Positions 40,338-49,410 of a DNA stretch of 64,000 nucleotides are shown here, in pieces. Position 1 is the stretch's first letter, and the number at the start of each line of letters is the position of its first letter. The notes under the pieces are model-generated. The model was given only the letters and a program-made list of their open reading frames with translations. It made no database searches and was not told the DNA's origin. The position numbers and the translations under genes are program-made. The stretch is from Fluviirhizobium alvei (GTDB taxonomy: Bacteria > Pseudomonadota > Alphaproteobacteria > Rhizobiales > Rhizobiaceae): the NCBI RefSeq assembly GCF_030551875.1, contig NZ_JAUOZU010000021.1:25972-89971 (forward strand), in the 5' to 3' direction.

Positions 40338-42989
40338 ATGGAAGCCACAACAGGCCAGGTCATTCATCTGGCAGACTACCGCCCGACAGATTTCGTCGTC
40401 GAACGTGTGGACCTGACCTTCGAACTAGACCCGACCGAAACATTGGTCATCCAGCGGACGCTCATGCACAGGCGCGAAGGTGTGGCAGACGATGTACCGC
40501 TGGTGCTGGACGGCGATGAATTGAACCTGAAGGCGGTCGCCATTGACGGCAACCCTATCCCCGAAAGCCAGTATGACGTCTCCGACCGGGCGCTCGTCAT
40601 CCGGGACCTGCCCACCGGCACCACCTTCGAAGTGACGGTCGAGACGATCATCAATCCCGAAGCCAACACAAAGCTGATGGGACTTTACCGGACGAACGGC
40701 ACCTACTGCACCCAGTGCGAGGCCGAAGGGTTCCGTCGCATCACCTATTTCATGGACCGTCCCGACGTGCTCGGCGTCTATACGATCACCATCATCGGCG
40801 ATGGTGCCGCCAATCCGGTCATGCTGTCGAACGGCAATTTCCTGGGTGCCGGCGACTATGGCGACGGCCGTCGCTTTGCCGCCTGGTACGATCCGCATCC
40901 GAAGCCGAGCTATCTTTTCGCACTGGTTGCTGGCGATCTCGGTGTCGTTGAAGACACATTCACCACCATGTCCGAACGCGAGGTGGCACTGAAGATCTAT
41001 GTCGAACATGGAAAGGAGGCTCGTGCGGCCTATGCCATGGACGCGCTGAAGCGTTCGATGACGTGGGACGAGCAGGCCTTTGGCCGCGAATATGACCTCG
41101 ACATATTCATGATCGTCGCCGTGTCGGACTTCAACATGGGCGCCATGGAAAACAAGGGGCTCAATGTCTTCAACGACAAGTACATTCTGGCCGATCCGGA
41201 AACCGCGACCGATCAGGACTATGCCAATATCGAGGCGATCGTCGCGCACGAATATTTTCACAACTGGACCGGCAACCGCATTACCTGCCGCGACTGGTTC
41301 CAGCTTTGCCTGAAGGAAGGCCTGACGGTCTATCGCGACCACGAATTTTCCGCCGACCAGCGCTCGCGCGCCGTCAAGCGCATCGCCGAAGTGCGGCACC
41401 TGAAATCGGAACAGTTCGCAGAGGATTCCGGCCCCCTCGCCCATCCGGTGCGGCCGACGCAGTTTCGCGAGATCAACAATTTCTACACGACGACGGTCTA
41501 TGAAAAGGGATCGGAAGTCACCCGCATGATCGCGACCCTGCTTGGACGTCCGATGTTCCGCAAGGGCATGGATCTCTATTTCGAGCGCCACGATGGCGGC
41601 GCCGTCACGATCGAGGATTTCGTCCGCTGCTTCGAGGATGCGAGCGGCCGTGATCTCGGCCAGTTCTCCCGCTGGTACCATCAGGCCGGCACGCCTGTCG
41701 TCACCGTATCGGCGCGCTATGATGCCGGTGCGAAGACACTAACGATGGATGTGGAGCAGATGATTCCGCCTACGCCGGGACAGCAGGTCAAGGAACCGAT
41801 GCATATCCCGCTGGCGATGGGTTTCATTCTCGACAATGGCACCGAGGTCCAGCCGACAGGCGTCAGCGGCGGTGAATATGCCGATGGCGTCCTGCATCTG
41901 ACCGAGCGCACCCAGTCGATCACCTTCGAGGGGATTTCGTCGCGCCCGGTGCTCTCGCTCAACCGCGGCTTTTCGGCACCGATCAACCTGCATTACGACA
42001 TGCCGGTCGAGGATATGGTTCAGATTGCCCGGCATGACAGCGATCTCTTCTCGCGCTGGCAGGCGATCAATCAGCTCGCGCTCCGCGATCTGCTCAAAGC
42101 AGTGAAGGAAATGACGGCCGGCGCGACGCAAGTTGCGGTCGATGCCGAACTGATCGCGATCCTTCGCGACAGCATTTCCGATGATAGTCTCGAACCGGCA
42201 TTCCGAGCCCAGATCATGGCACTGCCGAGCGAAGCCGATATCGCCCGCGAAATCGGCAAGGATATCGATCCCGAGATGATCCATGCCGCTCGCAATGCTG
42301 TTATGGCCGCCGTTACCGCGCCTGCAGGTACGGTCCTCGCCGACATTCTCGATGCACCGCGTCGTGTCGGCTCCTTCAGCCCGGATGCGGCAAGCGCAGG
42401 CATTCGCGCCCTGCGGAATGCGGCCCTGACCTGGATGAGCTATTGTGAGCCAAGCCCGGACCGGGCAGCCAAGGCCTTTGCGGAAGCGGACAACATGACC
42501 GAGCTCGCGCATGCCCTGTCGGTTCTCGCCCACCGCTTCTCCGAGACAGAGTCCGCAAAGCAGGCCGTGGCCGCTTTCGGCGATCGGTTTGCCGAAAATG
42601 CGCTGGTGCTCGACAAGTGGTTCTCGATCCAGGCAACCGTTCCGGGTCCGGCTACGCTGGCTTCCGTCGAAGCATTGATGCAGAGCCCGCGCTTTGCGGC
42701 CGGCAACCCCAATCGACTGCGGTCGCTGATCGGCAGCTTTGCGATGGCCAATCCGACCGGGTTCCATCGCAAGGATGGCGCTGGCTATGCGTTCCTCGCC
42801 AACCAGATCATTGCGATCGACAAGCGCAATCCGCAGGTGGCCGCCAGAATTCTGACCTCAATGCGGTCCTGGCGTTCGCTTGAATCGACGCGCGCTGGCC
42901 TCGCGCGGAATGCTCTGGTGACGATCGGAGCGGCGAGCCCTCTGTCGACGGATGTGCGTGACCTCGTCGACCGCATGCTCGAAGCGTGA
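40338..42989 (+). CDS. pepN: Aminopeptidase N (M1 family)
   Basis: An 883-residue zinc aminopeptidase close to E. coli PepN (870). It removes N-terminal residues from peptides in the cytoplasm. NMGAMENKG (about residue 266) forms the exopeptidase site; HEYFHNWTGNRITCRDWFQLCLKEG-type sequence (about 305-330) gives the HExxH-(18)-E zinc site. The start at 40338 has GGGAGC six bases upstream. Its stop codon is part of a short hairpin that opens the pleC promoter region. Confidence 0.95.
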   Translation: MEATTGQVIHLADYRPTDFVVERVDLTFELDPTETLVIQRTLMHRREGVADDVPLVLDGDELNLKAVAIDGNPIPESQYDVSDRALVIRDLPTGTTFEVTVETIINPEANTKLMGLYRTNGTYCTQCEAEGFRRITYFMDRPDVLGVYTITIIGDGAANPVMLSNGNFLGAGDYGDGRRFAAWYDPHPKPSYLFALVAGDLGVVEDTFTTMSEREVALKIYVEHGKEARAAYAMDALKRSMTWDEQAFGREYDLDIFMIVAVSDFNMGAMENKGLNVFNDKYILADPETATDQDYANIEAIVAHEYFHNWTGNRITCRDWFQLCLKEGLTVYRDHEFSADQRSRAVKRIAEVRHLKSEQFAEDSGPLAHPVRPTQFREINNFYTTTVYEKGSEVTRMIATLLGRPMFRKGMDLYFERHDGGAVTIEDFVRCFEDASGRDLGQFSRWYHQAGTPVVTVSARYDAGAKTLTMDVEQMIPPTPGQQVKEPMHIPLAMGFILDNGTEVQPTGVSGGEYADGVLHLTERTQSITFEGISSRPVLSLNRGFSAPINLHYDMPVEDMVQIARHDSDLFSRWQAINQLALRDLLKAVKEMTAGATQVAVDAELIAILRDSISDDSLEPAFRAQIMALPSEADIAREIGKDIDPEMIHAARNAVMAAVTAPAGTVLADILDAPRRVGSFSPDAASAGIRALRNAALTWMSYCEPSPDRAAKAFAEADNMTELAHALSVLAHRFSETESAKQAVAAFGDRFAENALVLDKWFSIQATVPGPATLASVEALMQSPRFAAGNPNRLRSLIGSFAMANPTGFHRKDGAGYAFLANQIIAIDKRNPQVAARILTSMRSWRSLESTRAGLARNALVTIGAASPLSTDVRDLVDRMLEA

Positions 42990-43088
42990 CTCGCTCAAAA
43001 AAATCGCGAGTCATTCTAACGGTTTAAAAAAGCGTTAACCGAACCATCTGGACAAGGTGATTCGTCAGTGATTCATTATGGATGATTC
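42987..43088 (+). promoter_or_regulatory. pleC control region: CtrA box and five GANTC sites
   Basis: A consensus CtrA box TTAA-N7-TTAACC lies at 43024-43040, 95 bp before the pleC start. Around it are five GANTC (CcrM methylation) sites: 42988, 43008, 43059, 43070 and 43084, all within 101 bp, where chance predicts well under one. The first two form the arms of an 8-bp hairpin (42987-42994 and 43006-43013) that overlaps the pepN stop codon and may also terminate it. Confidence 0.7.
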
Positions 43089-43133
43089 GTGCGGGCGGCG
43101 CGGAGAAACCTGTTAAGAATCAAGGCGGAACAG

Positions 43134-45428
43134 ATGGCGGACATTCATCGGGGCGGTGTTGGCAACGGAAGTTTGCGCTTCGGCTTTTCCGGCATATCCG
43201 GGCTTGAGAAAACGCTGCGGCGCAAGTCATCCTTCTCATTACCGCGCAAGCTTGACCTGTCTCGGGCTGAGCCGGTTCTGAAACGGTCGATCCCGATCCT
43301 CATCACCGCCTTCCTTCTGGTCGTCGCCGCTTCCTGGGTGCTGGGCATCTATGCGGAGATCGACCGGCTCGAAACATCCGCCCGCAAGGAACTTGCCCTG
43401 TCGTCGCGTCTGATCGCGAATGAACTTGGGCGCCGGCCGGACCTTTTGACACGCGATCGTTCGGCTGAGGCGGAAAAGGCCGCGCGTTCGGCGCTTGCCG
43501 CACCGGTGGATGGTCCCGAGCCCGTCATCATTCTTGCCGACCGTGTCGGCTACATCGCCTTTGGAACCGGGCCGGCGGCTGCCCTGCGTGGCCATTACGT
43601 CCAGATGCTGGATGCCGACATTGCCAACAGCAAGGGCGGCGCGCTTTCAAACACGCTGATGATCGCGGGTGCGGCCTATCATGCAGCGTCGGCCACGATC
43701 GGCGATGATTTCGGCTATGTCGTCACAGCCCTGCCGGTGGCGCCGATCGACCAGCACTGGCGGGAGGCGGTGTCGCTCAACGTCACCCTGTTTGCCGGCA
43801 TTTCCTCAATCGTCCTTGTCATTCTCTATGCCTATTACACCCAGGCGCAGCGTGCACGCGATGCCGACGAAATCTTCGTCGAATCCAACCTGCGTGTCGA
43901 AACCGCGCTGTCGCGCGGCCGCTGCGGCCTGTGGGATTTCGACATGAAGGATGGCAGGCTGTTCTGGTCGCGCTCGATGTATGAAATGCTGGGGATGAAG
44001 CCGCGCAGCGACGTCCTGTCCTTCGGCGATATGGCGCGGATGATGCATCCCGACGACAATTCCATCTATTCGCTGGCGCGTGCCATCGCCCGCGGCGAAC
44101 TGCGCCATGTCGACCAGATCTTCCGCATGCGCCATGCCGCCGGCCATCATGTCTGGCTGCGGGCCCGTGCCCAGATCATCCATTCCACCAATGGCGTTCC
44201 CCATCTCATCGGCATCGCCATGGATGTGACGGAACAGCACAAGCTGGCCCAGCGCTACGCCGAAGCCGACCAACGGCTGGCGGACGCCATCGAATCCACC
44301 ACCGAAGCCTTCGTGCTGTGGGATAAAAATGATCGTCTCGTCATGTGCAATGCTCATTACCAGCTCGCCTATGGTCTGCCGGATTCGGTGCTGGCGCCAG
44401 GGACTGAGCGTCTGGTGGTGCTGGCTGCGGCCTCGCGCCCGGTAATCGAGCGGCGGCTGGCCGATCCCGATCCCCTCACCTCGCATTCGCAGACGACCGA
44501 AGTCCAGCTCGCCGATGGTCGCTGGCTGCAGATCAACGAGCGGCGCACGCGCGACGGCGGCCTCGTGTCTGTCGGCACCGACATTACGCTCCTCAAGCGG
44601 CACCAGGAACGTCTGCGCGATTCCGAACGCCGCCTGATGGCGACCATCGGCGATCTGTCGGCCTCCCGCGTCAAGCTCGAGCGCCAGAAGGCGGAACTCT
44701 CGGTCGCCAATGCCAATTACCAGGCCGAGAAGGAACGGGCGGAAGCCGCCAACCGGGCAAAGTCGGAATTCCTGGCCAACATGTCGCACGAGTTGCGCAC
44801 ACCGCTCAACGCCATCCTCGGCTTTTCGGAAATCCTGCAGAACCAGATGTTCGGGCCGCTCGGCTCCGACAAGTATTACGAATATTCCTGCGATATCCAT
44901 GAGAGCGGCAAGCATCTGCTCAACGTCATCAGCGACATTCTCGACATGTCGAAGATAGAGGCAGGACATCTGCAGATCCATCCGGAGCCGACCGACCTCG
45001 CGGTGTTGATCGACGAAAGCATGCGCCTGATCTCGGTGGCGGCATGCAGCAAGTCGATTTCGGTCGACCAGCAGATCGAGGGCGATTTGCGTCTGAGCGC
45101 CGATCGTCGCGCCATGAAACAGATTCTCCTGAACCTGCTGTCCAATGCGGTGAAATTCACCAACCAGGGCGGAAAGGTGGTGGTGCGGGCCCGCCGGATC
45201 GATGGCGCGATCTATCTGACGATCGCCGATTCCGGCATCGGCATTCCGCGATCGGCGATGCAAAAGATCGGCCAGCCGTTCGAACAGGTTCAAAGCCAGT
45301 ATGCCAAGAGCCAGGGCGGCTCGGGCCTCGGCCTTGCCATTTCGCGCTCCCTGACGGAACTTCATGGCGGCCGCATGAAGATCCATTCGCGCGAAGGTCG
45401 CGGTACAGTAATCGCGGTGCGGATTTAG
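43134..45428 (+). CDS. pleC: PleC/DivJ-family sensor histidine kinase
   Basis: A 764-residue membrane kinase. Two membrane helices (about 52-73 and 216-235) enclose a periplasmic domain of some 140 residues; two PAS domains (about 255-365 and 380-490), a coiled coil, HisKA with His552 (NMSHELRTPLNAILGFSEI) and HATPase follow. The HisKA continuation MFGPLGSDKYYEYSCDIHESGKHLLN is typical of the DivJ/PleC/PdhS group, which acts on DivK and thereby on CtrA. Position next to glnE, as I recall for S. meliloti pleC, favours PleC over DivJ or PdhS. The start at 43134 has AAGGCGGA upstream; a GTG 45 bases earlier is less likely. Preceded by a CtrA box. Confidence 0.8.
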   Translation: MADIHRGGVGNGSLRFGFSGISGLEKTLRRKSSFSLPRKLDLSRAEPVLKRSIPILITAFLLVVAASWVLGIYAEIDRLETSARKELALSSRLIANELGRRPDLLTRDRSAEAEKAARSALAAPVDGPEPVIILADRVGYIAFGTGPAAALRGHYVQMLDADIANSKGGALSNTLMIAGAAYHAASATIGDDFGYVVTALPVAPIDQHWREAVSLNVTLFAGISSIVLVILYAYYTQAQRARDADEIFVESNLRVETALSRGRCGLWDFDMKDGRLFWSRSMYEMLGMKPRSDVLSFGDMARMMHPDDNSIYSLARAIARGELRHVDQIFRMRHAAGHHVWLRARAQIIHSTNGVPHLIGIAMDVTEQHKLAQRYAEADQRLADAIESTTEAFVLWDKNDRLVMCNAHYQLAYGLPDSVLAPGTERLVVLAAASRPVIERRLADPDPLTSHSQTTEVQLADGRWLQINERRTRDGGLVSVGTDITLLKRHQERLRDSERRLMATIGDLSASRVKLERQKAELSVANANYQAEKERAEAANRAKSEFLANMSHELRTPLNAILGFSEILQNQMFGPLGSDKYYEYSCDIHESGKHLLNVISDILDMSKIEAGHLQIHPEPTDLAVLIDESMRLISVAACSKSISVDQQIEGDLRLSADRRAMKQILLNLLSNAVKFTNQGGKVVVRARRIDGAIYLTIADSGIGIPRSAMQKIGQPFEQVQSQYAKSQGGSGLGLAISRSLTELHGGRMKIHSREGRGTVIAVRI

Positions 45429-45508
45429 CACAATCTTAAGGTTTGATCGTTGATCATTCGCGCAGACAGCGTCCGCGATTCCGCGCGCCGCCTGACGGGA
45501 GATCGACG

Positions 45509-46441
45509 ATGAAGATGACCGGTTCGAACCTGTGGGATTCCCTGTTCGGGACTTCAGGCAGCGACGTGATCTACGGCAATGGCGGTAACGACCTGATTTC
45601 CGGCTTTGCCGGCGGCGGCAGCAAGGCCGACCAGATCTATGGCGGCAGCGGCAACGACCTCGTAAGCGGCTTTTCCATCAATCTCGAAAAGCCGGGCAGT
45701 TCGGCTTCGCGCGGCACGCGGATCGATGGCGGCAGCGGCTATGACAGCGTCATCATCGATGTGACATCCAACGCCAAGACCGTTCTCATCGGCAAATTCC
45801 AGGCGCAGATCACGGTCAAGAATGTCGAGGATCTGATTTTCGACTTCGGCGGATTGACCTCCAAACAGCGTCTGGTCGGCACCAACCAGAGCGAGACCGT
45901 CCATCTCGGCGACAGTTCCGTGACCGGAATGGGCATGGGCGGCAATGATTTCCTGTTTTCAGGCTCGGGCGACGACACGCTGAACGGCGGCGACGGCAAG
46001 GATTTTCTGAGCGGCGGCCTGGGGCACAATGCGCTGACCGGCGGCGCTGGTTCCGATTATTTCATGTTCCGGCCTACGACAGCGTTTGAATATTCCAACA
46101 TTACCGACTTCAAACCAGGGCAGGACAAGATCGCCTTCATCTTCAAAACCGATGATGGCGTGATCGATCCTGATCGTTCCTATGGCAACGGCATGTGGGA
46201 ACTGGGCACGTCGATTGATAGCAACGGCTATCTGGATGACGACCACGGCCGCTATTTCGAGATGGACGATTTCAAGGCCATCAACGCAGTCTATGGCTCA
46301 GGGGTCACCTATGAGCGATCGACCGGATCTGTGATCGCCCATCTCTTGGATGACGACGGCAAAGTTCATAAGATCCTGATCGCACATCTCGACAATCGCC
46401 CGAACATCGACGCAGACGATTTTGTCTACATGCTCGTCTGA
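45509..46441 (+). CDS. RTX-type calcium-binding protein between pleC and glnE
   Basis: A 310-residue acidic protein without signal peptide. Nonapeptide repeats occur in two blocks: residues about 15-55 (GTSGSDVIYG, GNGGNDLISG, GGSGNDLVSG) and about 150-185 (GSGDDTLNGG, DGKDFLSGG, LGHNALTGG, AGSDYFMF). The C-terminal part (ITDFKPGQDKIAF onwards) resembles type I secreted RTX ends and finishes DDFVYMLV. No enzymatic domain is evident. The ATG at 45509 has GGGAG eight bases before; a TTG start further up is less likely. It begins 80 bp after pleC and its stop abuts the stop of the convergent glnE. Probably an exported structural or adhesive protein. Confidence 0.82.
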   Translation: MKMTGSNLWDSLFGTSGSDVIYGNGGNDLISGFAGGGSKADQIYGGSGNDLVSGFSINLEKPGSSASRGTRIDGGSGYDSVIIDVTSNAKTVLIGKFQAQITVKNVEDLIFDFGGLTSKQRLVGTNQSETVHLGDSSVTGMGMGGNDFLFSGSGDDTLNGGDGKDFLSGGLGHNALTGGAGSDYFMFRPTTAFEYSNITDFKPGQDKIAFIFKTDDGVIDPDRSYGNGMWELGTSIDSNGYLDDDHGRYFEMDDFKAINAVYGSGVTYERSTGSVIAHLLDDDGKVHKILIAHLDNRPNIDADDFVYMLV

Positions 46442-49384
46442 TCAGACCACGAGCGCCTTGAAGATCTTGCGGACCCGAGCGGAATAGGCTCGGATTTCCG
46501 CTTCGAGCACCTTCAGATCCGGCATGCCGCTGACCTGGCACAGGAGTTCTTTCAGGCCTTCCGGCGCCTCCTTGGGATCGAACCCGCCCTCAATGCAGAG
46601 GCGGATCATCTGCGAGAGTTCGGAGAACAGGCCAAGCGCCGCCACGACCGTCTCAAGATCATCATCCGACAATTGACCCGGCCCATAATTGCGAATGGCT
46701 GCTTCGGTTGCCGGAGACCTGTCCGCCAGAGCCTGCCCATTGGCCGCCGCCATCAACACCAGATACTGGGCGATGAATTCGATATCGACCAGACCACCCG
46801 GGATGAGCTTGAGATCCCAGATGTCCTTTGGCGGCTTCTCCTTGTCGATCAAGCCGCGCATTTCGGAAACATCGGCAGCAATCTTCTTGCGATCGCGGCT
46901 TTGTCCGACGATATCGCCAATGATGGTTTCGGCCTCGGCAACAAGGCTTTGATCGCCGCAAACAAGGCGCGCGCGCGTCAATGCCATATGTTCCCAGGTC
47001 CAGGCTTCTTCGAGCTGGTATTTGAGAAAGGTGCGAATGCGGGTTGCCACCGGCCCTTTATTACCGGACGGGCGCAGCCGCATGTCGACTTCGTAAAGCA
47101 CGCCTTCGGAGGTCGGCGCGGAGAGGGCAGCGATCATCCGCTGCGTGAGACGCGTGAAATAGCGGTTGGAGTCGATCGGCTTGGGCCCGACCGATTCCGC
47201 GGCCGCATCGTCGTAATCGTAGAGCAGGATTAGATCGATGTCAGAACCGGCCGTCAATTCGCGGCTGCCGAGTTTGCCGAGGCCTAAGATTGCCACACGG
47301 CCGCCCGGATAGTGTCCATGGACGGATTCGAGTTCCAGAACCACGGCTGCGAAGGTTTCGGCGATTACGAGATCGGCAAGATCGGTAAAGGCTTCCGCCG
47401 CCACCTTGCCGCTGATCGACCCCGTCAGCAGCCGAATACCGATCAGGAACCGCTGCTCGAAGGCGAAGATGCGCAACCGGTCGAGCTTTTCCTCGAAATA
47501 GACGGTTCCGGTCAGGAAGGCCGACAGGCGGCGGGCAAGATAGTCGCGAGTCGGCAGTTCCGAAATGAGCGCCGGGTCGAGCATGCCATCGAAGACATGC
47601 GGCTTGGACGCGATGATGCCCGCTAGCTTGGGTGCTGCCGACATGATGGTCGCAATCAGCGTCAGGAGCGAAGGATTGGACGACAATAGGGAAAAAAGCT
47701 GGATGCCCGCCGGCAGACCGGAAATGAACCGATCGAAGCGCAGAAGCGCTTCATCGGCGTGACGCTCCTGGCCGAAGGTGCTCAGAAGCAACGGCATCAG
47801 TTCCGTCAACCGCTCGCGCGCCTCGACCGACTGGGTGGCGCGATAACGACCATAGTGCCATCCACGGATGGTACGGGAGATATCGGCGGGACGATCATAG
47901 CCCATGCGCTTGAGCGTTTCGAGCGTGTCGGGGTCGTCGTTCTGGCCGGTGAAGACGAGATTGCCCGTTTCGGTCGATAGTTTGGTCTCCTGCTCGAAAA
48001 GTGCTGCATAGCGTTTTTCGACGGTCTGCAAGACCTTTGTCAGGGCTTCGGAGAAGGCGCCCGTTGTCGGAAAGCCCAGCATAAAGGCGATCCGTTTGAG
48101 TTCGGCTTCGGTTTCCGGCAGATTGTGGGTCTGTTCGTCATGCACCATCTGCACCCGGTGTTCGACCGAGCGCAGGAACCAGTAGGCTTCCACCAGTTCG
48201 GCGCGCGTCTGTTCGTCGATCCATTGCGCAGCCTCAAGTGCCGCGAGCGCCTTTTCCGTGCTCTTGACGCGGAGATCGGGCATGCGCCCGCCCGCGATCA
48301 ATTGCTGCGTCTGGGCGAAGAACTCGATTTCCCGAATGCCGCCGCGACCGAGCTTAACATTATGGCCCTTGATCGCGATCTGACCATGGCCCTTGTGGGC
48401 ATGGATCTGGCGCTTGATTGAATGAATGTCGGCGATCGCCGCATAATCGAGATATTTGCGGAAGACGAAAGGCACCAGTTCCTTGAGGAAGCGCTCTCCG
48501 GCCTTGAGATCGCCACCAACGGGCCGTGCCTTGATGAAGGCGGCACGCTCCCAGTTCTGCCCCCTTCCCTCATAGTAGAGAAGGGCTGCTTCAACGGGAA
48601 TGGCAAGCGGCGTCGAACCGGGATCGGGCCGCAGCCTGAGATCGGTGCGGAAGACATAGCCATCGCCTGTCCTGTCCTGCAGGATACGGATCAGGCGGCG
48701 CAGCATGCGCGCGAAGGTCTCGGTCCCGTCCTCCGGATCGGACAGGATGCCCGCTTCCGGATCGAAGAACACAACGATATCGATGTCGGAGGAATAGTTC
48801 AGTTCGCGACCGCCGAGCTTGCCCATGCCGAGAACGATCATACCGGATCCCTGACCGGGATCCGTCTCGTCCTTCAGCACGACCTTGCCTGCCTCGTGTC
48901 CGGCGAAGAGAAGATGGTCAAATGCTGCCGAAACGGCAGCTTCTGCGAAATCCGTCAGCCATCCCGTGGTTTCGCGCCCATCGAACAGGCCGGCGAGATC
49001 GGCCATGGCGACCAGAAATGCCACCTTTCGCTTGGCCTTGCGCAGAGCCGTCATCACCTCGGGTTCGCCGGCATGCCGCCAGCATTCGCGGGCGGAGATG
49101 ATCGTCTCTTGCAGTTCCTGCCTGATGTCGCCCTCGAGGGCGAGCGAAAGCAGTGCGGGCGAAATCCTTGCCGTATCGCGCAGGAAGGGCGACAGGCTGA
49201 GGGCGGCAATCACGAAATCGCGCGGCACACCGTCCGCACCAAGAAGCTTGGAAAGCGCAGGTTCCTGCCTGCCCCAATCCTTGAGATCGGCAACAACCGA
49301 ACGGGCCTCCTGCTGACTGAGCGGCTTCAGCCGATTGACCGTCAGCCCGCCAATGCTGGCTTCGCCCGCGCCCATTGCCATCAT
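46442..49384 (-). CDS. glnE: Glutamine synthetase adenylyltransferase/adenylyl-removing enzyme
   Basis: A 980-residue bifunctional GlnE that adds and removes AMP on glutamine synthetase according to PII and glutamine. Two nucleotidyltransferase domains are visible: LNYSSDIDIVVFFDPE around residue 195 (deadenylylase half) and LTAGSDIDLILLYDYD around 715 (adenylylase half), each followed by helical bundles. Full family length. Two adjacent ATGs follow GGGAG; the second has the better spacing. It starts 26 bp after the kinase gene and is likely in the same transcript as the response regulator and kinase. Confidence 0.96.
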   Translation of the reverse strand: MMAMGAGEASIGGLTVNRLKPLSQQEARSVVADLKDWGRQEPALSKLLGADGVPRDFVIAALSLSPFLRDTARISPALLSLALEGDIRQELQETIISARECWRHAGEPEVMTALRKAKRKVAFLVAMADLAGLFDGRETTGWLTDFAEAAVSAAFDHLLFAGHEAGKVVLKDETDPGQGSGMIVLGMGKLGGRELNYSSDIDIVVFFDPEAGILSDPEDGTETFARMLRRLIRILQDRTGDGYVFRTDLRLRPDPGSTPLAIPVEAALLYYEGRGQNWERAAFIKARPVGGDLKAGERFLKELVPFVFRKYLDYAAIADIHSIKRQIHAHKGHGQIAIKGHNVKLGRGGIREIEFFAQTQQLIAGGRMPDLRVKSTEKALAALEAAQWIDEQTRAELVEAYWFLRSVEHRVQMVHDEQTHNLPETEAELKRIAFMLGFPTTGAFSEALTKVLQTVEKRYAALFEQETKLSTETGNLVFTGQNDDPDTLETLKRMGYDRPADISRTIRGWHYGRYRATQSVEARERLTELMPLLLSTFGQERHADEALLRFDRFISGLPAGIQLFSLLSSNPSLLTLIATIMSAAPKLAGIIASKPHVFDGMLDPALISELPTRDYLARRLSAFLTGTVYFEEKLDRLRIFAFEQRFLIGIRLLTGSISGKVAAEAFTDLADLVIAETFAAVVLELESVHGHYPGGRVAILGLGKLGSRELTAGSDIDLILLYDYDDAAAESVGPKPIDSNRYFTRLTQRMIAALSAPTSEGVLYEVDMRLRPSGNKGPVATRIRTFLKYQLEEAWTWEHMALTRARLVCGDQSLVAEAETIIGDIVGQSRDRKKIAADVSEMRGLIDKEKPPKDIWDLKLIPGGLVDIEFIAQYLVLMAAANGQALADRSPATEAAIRNYGPGQLSDDDLETVVAALGLFSELSQMIRLCIEGGFDPKEAPEGLKELLCQVSGMPDLKVLEAEIRAYSARVRKIFKALVV

Positions 49385-49410
49385 TCACTCCCATGCCCGC
49401 CGTTCGGCAC

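Noticed and set aside
43806..45431. 541-codon frame opposite pleC
   Set aside because: Antisense shadow of a kinase with all catalytic motifs on the plus strand.
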